A DNA stretch of 64,000 nucleotides from Rhodococcus xishaensis (GTDB taxonomy: Bacteria > Actinomycetota > Actinomycetes > Mycobacteriales > Mycobacteriaceae). The DNA lies in the NCBI RefSeq assembly GCF_004011825.1, contig NZ_RKLO01000001.1:145475-209474 (forward strand), written 5' to 3'. Positions 43,739 through 52,875 of the stretch are shown here, piece by piece. Below the pieces are notes generated by a model, which saw only the letters and a list, made by a program, of their open reading frames with translations, ran no database searches and was not told the DNA's origin. The position numbers and the translations under genes are program-made. Position 1 is the first letter of the stretch. Every line of letters starts with the position of its first letter.

Positions 43739-44515
43739 ATGATGCCGCAGGAATCCGTCTTCCACAGATACGTCGCTCTCGGCGACTCGTTCACCGAGGG
43801 TGTCGGCGACCCCGATGCAACCCGGCCCAACGGACTGCGCGGTTGGGCGGATCGGGTCGCCGAGGAGCTCGCCCAGCGCAGCGCCGACTTCGGCTACGCC
43901 AACCTCGCGATCCGTGGCCGGCTGATGGTCCCGATCATCGAGGAGCAGGTCGACGCGGCGGTCGCGTTGGAGCCGGATCTGGTGACGATCTACGCGGGCG
44001 GCAATGACTTCATGCGACCCACGATCGACCTCGACGCGCTCGTGGAGCGGTACGACGACGCCATCGGAAAGCTGGCGGCCACCGGTGCGACGGTGCTGAT
44101 GTGGACCGCGTACGACACGGGATGGGCTGCCCTCTTCGGCAAGCTGCGCGGCCGCTCAGCGATTTACAACGAACTCATCCGGGAGGTCGCCGACCGGCAC
44201 GGCGCGAAGATCGTCGACTTCTGGCGTTTCGGCGAGTACCGGGACCTACGGATGTGGGACTGGGACCGCCTGCACATGTCCACTGTCGGCCACCAGAACA
44301 TGGCCATCCGTGTCCTCGAGACACTCGGCGTCGAACACCACATCACGGTGGATCCGCTCGGTCCGGACCTGCCGACGGACCGGGCGGCCCGGCTACGCGC
44401 CGATCTGCTGTGGACCAAGCGGTTCGTGCTGCCTTGGATCGGACGGCGTATCCGTGGTACGTCGTCAGGCGACGACGTCGTGGCCAAGCGGCCTACGCTC
44501 GCACCCATCCGGTAG
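43739..44515 (+). CDS. SGNH/GDSL-type hydrolase
   Basis: 258 residues: block I ALGDSFTEGVGD (nucleophile Ser17), block II-like NLAIRGRL, block III YAGGNDFMRP and block V WDRLHMSTVGH (Asp and His). Likely an esterase or lipase; the substrate is not evident. No signal peptide. The start is uncertain between ATG 43739, ATG 43742 and GTG 43691, which overlaps the manC stop. TAGTGT at ~43711 could be a promoter. Convergent with pcaK, separated by 7 bases. Confidence 0.85.
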   Translation: MMPQESVFHRYVALGDSFTEGVGDPDATRPNGLRGWADRVAEELAQRSADFGYANLAIRGRLMVPIIEEQVDAAVALEPDLVTIYAGGNDFMRPTIDLDALVERYDDAIGKLAATGATVLMWTAYDTGWAALFGKLRGRSAIYNELIREVADRHGAKIVDFWRFGEYRDLRMWDWDRLHMSTVGHQNMAIRVLETLGVEHHITVDPLGPDLPTDRAARLRADLLWTKRFVLPWIGRRIRGTSSGDDVVAKRPTLAPIR

Positions 44516-44522
44516 CCACCGG

Positions 44523-45800
44523 TCAAGCGGTCCTCACTGCACGGCTGGTCGACATTGCGACCAGGCCGATGAGTCCGACCAGCGCGAACGCGTAGAACCC
44601 CCACGGGACGGCCACGCCGGCATCGAGAAGCAGTCCGCCGAGCAGCGGTCCGCAGATCGCACCGATCCGGCCGATGCCGGCCGACCAACCCAGCGCGGTG
44701 GCGCGGATGCTCGCGGGGTGGCTGGCGCTGGTGTAGGCGTACACCAGCACCTGGGCGCTGAAGACGAAGCAACCCGCGAGGAACACCAGGATGTAGATGC
44801 CGAACGACACCTTGATACTGAGCAGCGCGAGAAACAGGGCCGCACCGGCGAACCAGACGATGCACGCGGTCCGCGGCCCGATCCGGTCGGCGACACCCCC
44901 GGCGATCAGCAGTCCCACGATGGCGCCGGCGTTGAGGACGAGTAGCAGGGTCAGGGCTGCGCCCAGGTCGTAGCCGGCCTCGCGCATGATCGTCGGCAGC
45001 CAGGTGTTGAGGCCGTAGACCAGCAGCAGACCCATGAACGACGTGACCCAGATGGAGATGCTGTTGCGCAGGAACTTGGGAGTGAAGAGCATGCGCGCCG
45101 GCTGCGATGGCGCGGGGACGGTGGCAGCGGGCCGGGTCTCGAGGGTCAGGCCGCACTCGGTGGCGATGGCCTCGGCCTCCGCGTGACGGCCCCGGGAGAG
45201 CAGGTACGCCGGTGATTCCGGCAAGTAGCGGATCATGAGTGGGACGAGCACGATGGCCGGAAGTGCACCGGCGACGAACATCGACTGCCACCCGAACGGA
45301 TCGATGAGTACGAGGGCCAGTGCGGCGGTCGCGACGGCGCCGACGTGGTAGCCGGTCATCAGCAGCGTTGAGGCGGAGCCTCCGCCCTGCTTCTTGGAGA
45401 ACTCGTTGACCAGTGCCAGCGCGGTGGGCAGGGCGCCACCGAGCCCGATGCCGGCCAGGAAGCGGAAGAGCCCGAAGAGGAAGGGGTTGGGAGCCAGAGC
45501 GCAGAGCAACGTGAGGAATGAGAACGCCGTGACGGCGAAGATCAGCACTCGGCGGCGGCCGATGATGTCGGTGAGAGTTCCGATGGTCAGCGCACCGATC
45601 GTCATGCCGACGAGGCTGAGCGTCGTGATGGTCGTGAGTGTTCCGATGCCGACGTTCCAGTTCCCGTCCAGGATGGAGGGGATGACCGTGCCGAGCACGA
45701 CCAAGTCGAAACCGTCGAGGAGGATTGCAGCCCAACACAGGGGAGCCACCCAGAGAGCCGATGTGGTTCGGCGCATCACAGGGCGTTCGATGGTGCTCAT
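44523..45800 (-). CDS. pcaK: MFS aromatic acid transporter, AAHS family (probable 4-hydroxybenzoate/protocatechuate permease)
   Basis: 425 residues with 12 membrane segments. WAAILLDGFDLVVLGTVIPSI carries the conserved Asp of AAHS transporters in segment 1, and GALTIGTLTDIIGRRRVLI is the loop 2-3 signature; YLPESPAYL and the second RxGRR-like loop (VADRIGPRTACI) also fit. Proton-driven uptake of aromatic acids for the neighbouring pob/pca genes is inferred. A GGAGA ribosome site and a 15-bp operator lie immediately upstream. Confidence 0.88.
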   Translation of the reverse strand: MSTIERPVMRRTTSALWVAPLCWAAILLDGFDLVVLGTVIPSILDGNWNVGIGTLTTITTLSLVGMTIGALTIGTLTDIIGRRRVLIFAVTAFSFLTLLCALAPNPFLFGLFRFLAGIGLGGALPTALALVNEFSKKQGGGSASTLLMTGYHVGAVATAALALVLIDPFGWQSMFVAGALPAIVLVPLMIRYLPESPAYLLSRGRHAEAEAIATECGLTLETRPAATVPAPSQPARMLFTPKFLRNSISIWVTSFMGLLLVYGLNTWLPTIMREAGYDLGAALTLLLVLNAGAIVGLLIAGGVADRIGPRTACIVWFAGAALFLALLSIKVSFGIYILVFLAGCFVFSAQVLVYAYTSASHPASIRATALGWSAGIGRIGAICGPLLGGLLLDAGVAVPWGFYAFALVGLIGLVAMSTSRAVRTA

Positions 45801-45819
45801 TCGATCTCCGAGAGAGTGT

Positions 45820-45834
45820 GTTCGTAATGCGAAC
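45820..45834. promoter_or_regulatory. Probable PcaR operator upstream of pcaK
   Basis: GTTCGTAATGCGAAC is a perfect inverted repeat with 5-bp arms. It matches the sequences at 52740 and 52821 and resembles the GTTCGATAATCGCAC site known for PcaR of Pseudomonas putida. It lies 20 bases before the pcaK ATG. Confidence 0.7.
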
Positions 45835-45871
45835 CAGTGTTCAATTCTAGAACTTTGCTATTGTGTGGCGA

Positions 45872-45921
45872 GTCACAGACGAATGTCAAGGCTGTGGTGG
45901 GTCACAGGTGAATGCCAAGGC
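45872..45921. repeat. 21-bp direct repeat at 29-bp period before the IclR gene
   Basis: 45872-45892 and 45901-45921 share GTCACAG..GAATG.CAAGGC with three differences. It lies between pcaK and the IclR gene and could be that regulator's binding site. Confidence 0.6.
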
Positions 45922-45993
45922 GCGGACTGTTCGGTCCGCCCGATGGCTATCGGGTGAACACCGGTCCGACGGGACGCTCGTGGAGTGGCCGAC

Positions 45994-46752
45994 GTGAACG
46001 AAACGGACAGGAGCATGCTCGGCCGGGTATTCCGGTTGCTCGAGTGCTTCTCCGTCGCCCGCGTCCGGATGACCCAGTCCGAGCTGAGTCGTCGCACGGG
46101 CCTTCCGCTGCCGACCGTCCACCGGTTGTGCACGCAGTTGGTAACCAATGGCGCACTCGAACGCGCCACCGATGGGCGGTACCAAATCGGGGTCCGGCTT
46201 TGGGAACTGGGCGCCCTCGCTCCCCGAGCACATGGGCTCAGGCAGATCGCGATGCCCTATCTGGAGGACCTCTACGAGGCGACCCACGAGAACGTGCAGT
46301 TGATCGTGCGGGACGGACTCGAGGCGCTCTACATCGAAAGGCTCTCCGGCCGCGCAGCGGTGACCGTGGTCGGACGGGCCGGTGGTCGGCTCCCGCTGCA
46401 CGCGTCCAGCGGCGGATTGGTGTTGCTCGCGCACGGTGGCGGTGAACTTCTCGACGCAGTCCTCGAGGCCGGCCTCGAACGGTTCACCCCGAACACAATC
46501 ACCTCCGAGCACCGCCTGCGTCAGGTACTGGACGACATCCGGCGACGCGGTTTCGTGGTGTGTCGCGAGCATCTCAACCTCGGCACTCTCGCCGTCGCAG
46601 CCCCTGTGCAGCGCCCGTCCGGAGAAGTGGTCGCGGCGATCTCGGTCGTCATCGGTGCCGACGTCGATCCCGCGCCACTGATACCGGCGCTGCGGGCTGC
46701 CGCACGCGGCATCTCGCGTGGCCTGACGACGGAGGAGTCTTCCACTGAGTGA
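45994..46752 (+). CDS. pobR: IclR-family transcriptional regulator, probable PobR
   Basis: 252 residues: N-terminal winged helix (RMTQSELSRRTGLPLPTVHRL) and a C-terminal IclR effector domain (YLEDLYEATHENVQLIVRDGLE, VGRAGGRLPLHASSGGLVLLAHG, GFVVCREHLNLGTLAVAAPV). It lies 70 bases upstream of pobA in the same direction and divergent from pcaK, so regulation of 4-hydroxybenzoate hydroxylase is inferred. GTG 45994 taken because GGAG lies eight bases before; GTG 45985 and ATG 46015 are possible. Confidence 0.82.
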   Translation: MNETDRSMLGRVFRLLECFSVARVRMTQSELSRRTGLPLPTVHRLCTQLVTNGALERATDGRYQIGVRLWELGALAPRAHGLRQIAMPYLEDLYEATHENVQLIVRDGLEALYIERLSGRAAVTVVGRAGGRLPLHASSGGLVLLAHGGGELLDAVLEAGLERFTPNTITSEHRLRQVLDDIRRRGFVVCREHLNLGTLAVAAPVQRPSGEVVAAISVVIGADVDPAPLIPALRAAARGISRGLTTEESSTE

Positions 46753-46822
46753 AAGTGGCGGTTCTGTAGCTGGCCTATTGGGCGGGACAGTGTTGTAGAT
46801 CACGTTCTACGAGGAGCTACCC

Positions 46823-48010
46823 ATGACCAACTCGCGAACCCGCGTCGGCATCGTCGGCGCCGGCCCCGCGGGACTGATGCTGTCCCACCTTCTGCACCTG
46901 CGGGGCATCGAATCCGTTGTTCTCGAGGCCCGCACGCGGGAGGAGGTGGAGGGCACCATCCGCGCAGGTGTCCTCGAACAGAACACCGTCGACCTGATGG
47001 TCGAGACCGGGCTCGGTGACCGCGTGAAAGCCGAGGGGCTCGAGCACCATGGCATCGAGTTGCGATTCGGCGGCCGTGGACACCGCATCGCGTTCGACGA
47101 GCTCACAGACGGTCGCGCCGTCACGGTCTACCCGCAGCACGAGGTCCTCGTGGACCTGATCGCCAAGCGGCTCGCAGACGGCGGCGACATCCGCTTCGGT
47201 GTCTCCGAGGTCGAGGTCCACGACCACACGACCGACAGCCCGTACATCACCTACACCGATGCCGACGGCAACCCGCACACACTCAGGTGTGTGCTGGCTG
47301 CTGGCTGCGACGGTTCCCGGACCGAGACGCGGAAGCTGATCCCCGAGGCCACGATTCGCCAGGACCACTTCCGCCAGTACCCGTTCGCCTGGTTGGGCAT
47401 CCTCGCCGAAGCACCACCGTCGTCGGAGGAGCTGATCTACGCGAACCACCCCCGCGGCTTCGCGCTCATCAGCACTCGCACGCCGCAGGTGCAGCGGCAG
47501 TACCTCCAGGTCGACCCGAACGATTCGGTCGACAACTGGTCCGACGACCGGATCTGGTCCGAGTTGCACGCTCGTGTCGACGGTGACGGCGCAGAGATCA
47601 AGGACGGCAAGATCTTCGACAAGTCGATCCTGCAGTTCCGCAGCTTCGTGTGCGAGCCGATGCAGCACGAGAACCTCTTCCTCGCCGGCGACGCCGCGCA
47701 CACCGTTCCGCCCACCGGCGCCAAGGGCCTCAACCTGGCCGTCGCCGACGTTTACGCGCTCTCGAACGGCATGGCGGAGTTCTTCGAGACCGGCGATCGA
47801 GGCCGGCTCGACGCGTACACCGAGACGGTGTCGCCGCGGATCTGGCGTACCCAACACTTCTCGTGGTGGATGTCGTCGATGCTGCACCGCCTGCCCGACG
47901 CTTCCGGGTTCGACCACAGGCGCCAGGTCGCGGAGCTCGACATGGTCACCCGCTCGGTCGCCGGGCGCACGCTGATCGCCGAGAACTATGTGGGCACACC
48001 GCTGGACTGA
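46823..48010 (+). CDS. pobA: 4-Hydroxybenzoate 3-monooxygenase
   Basis: FAD enzyme that hydroxylates 4-hydroxybenzoate to protocatechuate. 395 residues, the usual length: VGIVGAGPAGLMLSHLL (FAD), RAGVLEQNTVDLM, AAGCDGSRTETRKLI (DG motif) and LAGDAAHTVPPTGAKGLNLA (GD motif). GAGGAG precedes the ATG. Convergent with pcaF. Its product enters the beta-ketoadipate pathway encoded on both sides, but ring cleavage genes are missing here. Confidence 0.95.
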   Translation: MTNSRTRVGIVGAGPAGLMLSHLLHLRGIESVVLEARTREEVEGTIRAGVLEQNTVDLMVETGLGDRVKAEGLEHHGIELRFGGRGHRIAFDELTDGRAVTVYPQHEVLVDLIAKRLADGGDIRFGVSEVEVHDHTTDSPYITYTDADGNPHTLRCVLAAGCDGSRTETRKLIPEATIRQDHFRQYPFAWLGILAEAPPSSEELIYANHPRGFALISTRTPQVQRQYLQVDPNDSVDNWSDDRIWSELHARVDGDGAEIKDGKIFDKSILQFRSFVCEPMQHENLFLAGDAAHTVPPTGAKGLNLAVADVYALSNGMAEFFETGDRGRLDAYTETVSPRIWRTQHFSWWMSSMLHRLPDASGFDHRRQVAELDMVTRSVAGRTLIAENYVGTPLD

Positions 48011-48067
48011 TCCACCCACCGGGTACTCGCTCGGCCCACACCTGGCGTCGGCCAAGCCATCCACGCG

Positions 48068-49279
48068 TCAGGCGACGCGCTCGAACACCGCGGCCAGCCC
48101 CTGGCCGCCGCCGATGCACATCGTCTCGAGGCCGTAGCGAGCCTCGCGGCGATCGAGTTCGCGCAGCAGCGTCGTGAGGATGCGGGCGCCGGTCGCACCC
48201 ACGGGGTGACCCAGGGATATTCCCGAGCCGTTCGGGTTCAGTCGCGCATCGTCGGGTTCGAGGCCCCACGTGCGGGTAACCGCGAGGGCCTGCGCGGCGA
48301 ATGCCTCGTTCAGCTCGATCAGGTCCATGTCATCCAACGTGAGATCGAGTCGGTCGAGCGCCTTTTCGGTTGACGGCACCGGTCCGATGCCCATCGTCCG
48401 TGGAGGTACACCGGCCACTGCCCAACTCGCGAGCTGGGCGAGCGGGCGCAGGCCTTGCATCTTCGCCCGTCTCGGGGTGGTGACGATCGCGACCGCGGCG
48501 CCATCGTTCTGGCCGCTGGCGTTGCCGGCGGTGACCGTCGCGTCGGGGTCGACCTTGCCGCGGATCGGACGGAGCTTGGCGAGGGACTCGAGGCTGGTGT
48601 CGGCACGCGGATGCTCATCGGTGTCGACGACGAGCGGGTCGCCCTTGTACTGGGGCACGGTCACCGGAACGATCTCCTCGGCGAACACCCCGCTGCGCTG
48701 TGCCGCGACCGCGCGCTGGTGGGACTGGACCGCGAGAGCGTCCTGATCCTCACGGCTGATGGAGAAATCCGCGCGCAGGTTCTCGGCTGTCTCGATCATG
48801 CCTCCCGGGACGGGGAAGTTGCGGCCACCGGCCGTTACGCGGGCGCGGGCCAACCGGTCGTTGAGCTCGAGCGACTCGCCCCGCACGCCGTAGCGCATCC
48901 CCGTGGCGTAGAACTCGGCCTGGCTCATGGACTCGACGCCACCGGCGATGACGAGGTCACTGCCGCCGGACTGGACCGTCATCACAGCCTGGATGATCGC
49001 CTGCAGGCCCGATCCGCAGCGACGGTCGACCTGCAGGCCCGGCACGTCCGCACCCAGCCCTGCGTTGAGCGCCGCGACTCGGCCGATGGCGGGCGCCTCG
49101 CCGCCCGGGGAGGCCTGGCCGAGGATCACGTCGTCGATGTCAGAGCCTGATAGCCCTGTACGGGAAACCAATTCGGTGATGACGGTGGCCGCGAGATCCT
49201 CGGGCGCGACGTCACGGAAGACGCCGCCGAAGCGGCCGACGGGGGTGCGGAGCGGTTCGCAGATGACTGCGTCAGGCAT
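48068..49279 (-). CDS. pcaF: 3-Oxoadipyl-CoA thiolase
   Basis: Cleaves 3-oxoadipyl-CoA to succinyl-CoA and acetyl-CoA, the last beta-ketoadipate step. 403 residues: VDRRCGSGLQAII (nucleophilic Cys), AGGVESMSQAEFY, NPNGSGISLGHPVGATGARI (His) and METMCIGGGQGLAAVFERV (second Cys). ATG 49279 follows AAGGAA and overlaps the end of the IclR gene by 8 bases. Last gene of the pcaBLRF operon. Confidence 0.94.
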   Translation of the reverse strand: MPDAVICEPLRTPVGRFGGVFRDVAPEDLAATVITELVSRTGLSGSDIDDVILGQASPGGEAPAIGRVAALNAGLGADVPGLQVDRRCGSGLQAIIQAVMTVQSGGSDLVIAGGVESMSQAEFYATGMRYGVRGESLELNDRLARARVTAGGRNFPVPGGMIETAENLRADFSISREDQDALAVQSHQRAVAAQRSGVFAEEIVPVTVPQYKGDPLVVDTDEHPRADTSLESLAKLRPIRGKVDPDATVTAGNASGQNDGAAVAIVTTPRRAKMQGLRPLAQLASWAVAGVPPRTMGIGPVPSTEKALDRLDLTLDDMDLIELNEAFAAQALAVTRTWGLEPDDARLNPNGSGISLGHPVGATGARILTTLLRELDRREARYGLETMCIGGGQGLAAVFERVA

Positions 49280-50144
49280 GTCTTTTTCCTTGTTGCGGGG
49301 GCGCTTTCGTCTGGATGCGGGCCACGTCGGCCGAGATCGCTGCCGCAGCTGCGACGGCGGCGGGCACGAGCGTTTCGTATACCGCCTCGCTGGTGTACCG
49401 CGCCGCCTGTGTGGAGATATTGACGGCCGCGACGACCGCGCCCAACTGGTCCTTGATCGGCGCGGCGAGCGAGCGCAGTCCCTCCTCGAGTTCTTGGTCG
49501 ACGACGCAAAAACCCTGGGCTCGGACCTTGTCGAGTTCGGTGCGCAGTGCGCCGGGGGTCGCAATCGTGTGCCCGGTGAGCGGGGACAGTTCCACACCGT
49601 CGAGGTACGTGTCCAGGTCGGCGGGGCTCAGCCCGGCCAGCAGGACGCGGCCCATCGACGTCGCAAAAGCGGGGAAGCGGGTTCCGATCGTGATCGAGAC
49701 CGTCATGATCCGGCTGACGGGCACACGGGCGACGTACACGATGTCGCCGTCGTCGAGGACCGACACCGACGTCGACTCGTGCACCAGTGCCGACAGGGCC
49801 TCGAGGTGCGGGCGGGCGATCTCGGGCAGGGTCAGGCTCGACAGGTAGCTGTATCCAAGTTCCAGCACCCGCGGGGTCAGCCAGAACGTCGAACCGTCGG
49901 TGCGAACGTAGCCGAGTTCGACGAGGGTGAGCAGGAATCGGCGGGCCGTCGCACGGGTGAGATCGGTTGCGCGTGCGACATCACTGAGCGTGCGGCGCGG
50001 GTTCTCGGCGTCGAACGCGCGGATGACGGACAGTCCGCGAGCGAGTGACTGTACGTAGTCGGTGGATGCTCCGCTCGTCGTCGTGCGAGTGTCGGTCCCG
50101 CTCGCACTCGTCGTGCTCATACTGGTCGCGCTGGTACTCGTCAC
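49272..50144 (-). CDS. pcaR: IclR-family regulator of the pca genes, probable PcaR
   Basis: 290 residues: a ~25-residue Ser/Thr-rich N-terminus, winged helix (RRTLSDVARATDLTRATARRF) and effector domain (TSVSVLDDGDIVYVARVPVS, FPAFATSMGRVLLAGLSP, AQGFCVVDQELEEGLRSLAAPI). Placement within pcaB-L-R-F is that of PcaR in Rhodococcus opacus. The boxes at 45820, 52740 and 52821 are its likely targets. The GTG at 50144 overlaps the pcaL stop; ATG 50120 is an alternative. Confidence 0.88.
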   Translation of the reverse strand: MTSTSATSMSTTSASGTDTRTTTSGASTDYVQSLARGLSVIRAFDAENPRRTLSDVARATDLTRATARRFLLTLVELGYVRTDGSTFWLTPRVLELGYSYLSSLTLPEIARPHLEALSALVHESTSVSVLDDGDIVYVARVPVSRIMTVSITIGTRFPAFATSMGRVLLAGLSPADLDTYLDGVELSPLTGHTIATPGALRTELDKVRAQGFCVVDQELEEGLRSLAAPIKDQLGAVVAAVNISTQAARYTSEAVYETLVPAAVAAAAAISADVARIQTKAPPQQGKRHA

Positions 50145-51328
50145 TGTCGGCTACTCCCCTCGTTGGCGTCCGCCAGGTCGGCGAGCGCCTGCTTGCCGAG
50201 CGCGAACGCTCGGTTGCTGTTCGGCACACCCGCGTACACCGCGGCGTGCAGGAATACTTCCACGAGCAGTTGGGGGTCCACTCCGGCTCGCAGCGCGGCC
50301 CGGATGTGCAAGTCGAGTTCGTGCTCGTTGCCGACGGCGGTGAGGATCGCGAGGGTCAACAGTCGGCGGGTGTGGTGGTCCAGGCCGTCTCGGGCCCAGA
50401 TGTCGCCCCACGCTGTGCGGGTGATGAAGTCCTGGAAGGGCTCGGTGAACGGCGTCGTCGACTCGATCGTCCGATCGACGTGCGCGTCGCCGAGGACCGA
50501 CCGGCGAACCGCCATGCCGACGTCGTGCGCCGCGCGGCGGGCGGCATCGACGGGGACAGTCGCGTGTCTGTCGAGATGGCGCTCGATCAGGTGGGTTACG
50601 GCGCCGGCTTGCTCGACGTTGGCGAGGTGCGCCCCGGGGGACAGGACGTGGAACTGGGCACCTGCGATGCCGTCGGCGATCACCTGGTGCACGGACGGAG
50701 GGGTCCGGGTGTCCTGCTCCGCCGCGATTACCAGCGTGGGTGCGACGATCCGGGCGAGGTCGTCGCGACCGTCCCACTCCGCCAGCGCCTCGCAGCACGC
50801 CGCGTAGCCTTCGTCGGGTGTGCTGCAGACCATTTCGATGTGACGCGCGAAGAGGTCCGGATCACGCTGGGCCAGTTCGGGGGTGAACCAGTGTCCGACG
50901 ATCGACTCGGCGATCGAAGCGATACCGTTTGCACGGACCGCGGCGGCACGGTCGATCCACTTCTGGGCCGGCGCGAACCGAGCCGACGTGCACATCAGGG
51001 TCAGCGTCCGCACCCGCTGCGGGTGGTGCGCGGCCAGCCATTGGCCCATCGCGCCGCCGAGCGAGAGTCCCACGACGTGAACGGAGTGCAGGCCGAGCCT
51101 GTCGAGTAGCGCGACGACATCGTCGCTCAGGTCGGCCATCGTGTACGGGCCTGCCGGGGCGGGGGATCCGCCGTGGCCGCGGAGGTCCGCCGCGATCACG
51201 CGGGCGTGGGGGGCGAGGGCGTGGATCTGCGGATCCCACATGTGGAGGTTCGAGCCCAGCGAACCGAGCAGGAGGACGGGGGGCATGGCTGGGTCGCCGT
51301 GCTGTTCGTGGTGCAGGTCCACTGTCAT
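50141..51328 (-). CDS. pcaL: Fused 3-oxoadipate enol-lactonase / 4-carboxymuconolactone decarboxylase (PcaL)
   Basis: 395 residues in two parts. Residues ~1-255 are an alpha/beta hydrolase (PcaD) with VVGLSLGGAMGQ nucleophile elbow and catalytic His in SPGAHLANVEQ. Residues ~270-395 are a carboxymuconolactone decarboxylase (PcaC) with RTAWGDIWARDGLDHHTRRL and LHAAVYAGVPNSNRAF. The fusion PcaDC, called PcaL, is typical of rhodococci and streptomycetes and does two successive steps. ATG overlaps the pcaB stop. Confidence 0.95.
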   Translation of the reverse strand: MTVDLHHEQHGDPAMPPVLLLGSLGSNLHMWDPQIHALAPHARVIAADLRGHGGSPAPAGPYTMADLSDDVVALLDRLGLHSVHVVGLSLGGAMGQWLAAHHPQRVRTLTLMCTSARFAPAQKWIDRAAAVRANGIASIAESIVGHWFTPELAQRDPDLFARHIEMVCSTPDEGYAACCEALAEWDGRDDLARIVAPTLVIAAEQDTRTPPSVHQVIADGIAGAQFHVLSPGAHLANVEQAGAVTHLIERHLDRHATVPVDAARRAAHDVGMAVRRSVLGDAHVDRTIESTTPFTEPFQDFITRTAWGDIWARDGLDHHTRRLLTLAILTAVGNEHELDLHIRAALRAGVDPQLLVEVFLHAAVYAGVPNSNRAFALGKQALADLADANEGSSRQ

Positions 51329-52656
51329 CGGTGGCCTCCGGTGGGTCGGGCTGCGAGGGCACGGTCGACGAGATCGACCGCGTGACCGAGGTAGTGCGAG
51401 GGGTCGAGCAGGTCGCGCAGGGTGCTGGGTGGGAGATGCTCGGTGATCGCGGGCGCCTGATCCAGTGGGACGCTGGAAGCCGCTGCGGCGGTCACGATGT
51501 CGTGCGCCGACTCGGTGTACTCCGAGAGCGCGGCGGTGACCCGCTCTGCGAGGATCAAGCCGCCGGTGAGCGTGAGGTTGCGCGACATTGCGTCGGCATC
51601 GACCCGCAGGCCGCCGACGCTCGACGAGAGCCGGTGCGCTGCACCACCCGCGAGCAGCAGCAGGTCGGTGACGGTTTCCCATTCGGCGTGCCAGGCGCCG
51701 GTTGCGCGAGCGGACTCGTGGTCCATCGACGACAGCGCCGTCGATACCAGGCCCGGGACTCGACGCGCCGCCGCCCGCGCCGTGATGGCCGCCACAGGAT
51801 TCTGCTTGTGCGGCATCGCCGACGAGCCACCCGGTGTGTCCTCGGCGACCTCACCGAACTCTGTCGAGGCCAACAGGGTGATGTCCGTGGCAGGCTTCGA
51901 CACCGCCCCGGCGGCGACGCCCAACGCGGCCGCCAATGTCGCGATCGGGATACGAACGGTATGCCACGGGACGACCTGTCGGGCCAGGCCCAGCTCGTCG
52001 GCGAGCGCATCGGCGATGGCGAGTCCGTGCGGGTGCACGGCCGCGAGAGTGCCTGCGGCGCCGCCGAACTGTACTGGGAGTGCTGCTACGGTCTGCTCGA
52101 GTGACACGGCGGCGGCGTCGAGCCCGGTGAACCACGACGCCGCCAACGCGCCGAAGGTCGTCGGGAGCGCCTGCTGGCCGAGGGTGCGCGCGATCATCGG
52201 GGTCTCACGATGGTCGCGGGCGAGGTCGGCGGCGGCATCGGCGGCGGCGCGCAGGTCGTCGATCACGATGCGACCGGCGCTGCGGGCCAAGAGCATCAGC
52301 GCGGTGTCCATCACGTCCTGGCTGGTCGCACCGACGTGCACCGCCGACGCCGGAACGCCCTCGGCCTCGCACTCGGAGCGCAAAGTCCGTACGAGCGGGA
52401 TCACGGGGTTGCCCCCCGCGGACGAGCGACGTCCGAGGTCGGCGATGTCGACTCCACCGGGCTCGGCGAGACGCGACGTCACCGCAGTCACCGTCATCGC
52501 GTGCTCAGGAGATACCAGGCCGAAGGTGGAGGCCGCGCGGGTGAGCGCGGCCTCCACCGAGAGCAGTGCGCTCACCCAAGCGCCGTCCGACAGGGTCGCG
52601 GCAAGTTCGTCTGCGCCGAAGACCGGGTCGAACAGGTCACCGCGGGTGTGTGTCAC
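51325..52656 (-). CDS. pcaB: 3-Carboxy-cis,cis-muconate cycloisomerase
   Basis: Fumarase/aspartase superfamily enzyme that lactonises carboxymuconate. 443 residues: VGATSQDVMDTALML, LGQQALPTTFG and the signature GGSSAMPHKQNPVAA. GTG at 52656 with AGGAGA upstream. It is now the first gene of the minus-strand operon; in the classic rhodococcal order pcaH and pcaG precede it, but only 219 bases remain before the divergent pcaI. Confidence 0.93.
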   Translation of the reverse strand: MTHTRGDLFDPVFGADELAATLSDGAWVSALLSVEAALTRAASTFGLVSPEHAMTVTAVTSRLAEPGGVDIADLGRRSSAGGNPVIPLVRTLRSECEAEGVPASAVHVGATSQDVMDTALMLLARSAGRIVIDDLRAAADAAADLARDHRETPMIARTLGQQALPTTFGALAASWFTGLDAAAVSLEQTVAALPVQFGGAAGTLAAVHPHGLAIADALADELGLARQVVPWHTVRIPIATLAAALGVAAGAVSKPATDITLLASTEFGEVAEDTPGGSSAMPHKQNPVAAITARAAARRVPGLVSTALSSMDHESARATGAWHAEWETVTDLLLLAGGAAHRLSSSVGGLRVDADAMSRNLTLTGGLILAERVTAALSEYTESAHDIVTAAAASSVPLDQAPAITEHLPPSTLRDLLDPSHYLGHAVDLVDRALAARPTGGHR

Positions 52657-52739
52657 GGGGATCTCCTGATGCAGCCTGGCGTGTGGGGTCTCATGGGGTG
52701 GATCGGGCGACTCGAGCCCGCGCTCACACCACGGACCGT

Positions 52740-52773
52740 GTTCGCAATATGGACGAAAGAACGCGATACGAAC
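52740..52773. promoter_or_regulatory. Probable PcaR operator, pcaB side
   Basis: GTTCGCAATATGGAC at 52740-52754 matches the 15-bp box consensus, and a reverse half GATACGAAC ends at 52773. The site lies 84 bases before the pcaB start on the minus strand. Confidence 0.65.
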
Positions 52774-52820
52774 AATCTAGTGCGTTCCAAGCACGCGATC
52801 AATCAATCGAAGCCGAGAGT

Positions 52821-52835
52821 GTTCGTAATACGCAC
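52821..52835. promoter_or_regulatory. Probable PcaR operator, pcaI side
   Basis: GTTCGTAATACGCAC, 41 bases before the pcaI ATG. Differs from the pcaK box at only two positions. A weaker similar sequence follows at 52840-52854. Confidence 0.7.
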
Positions 52836-52875
52836 AGACGTGCACAATACGTACGATCGTCGTATGCTGGGCGGC

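Noticed and set aside
52657..52863. Remnant of pcaG between pcaB and pcaI
   Set aside because: No frame gives dioxygenase-like sequence; only short ORFs and operator-like boxes are present.
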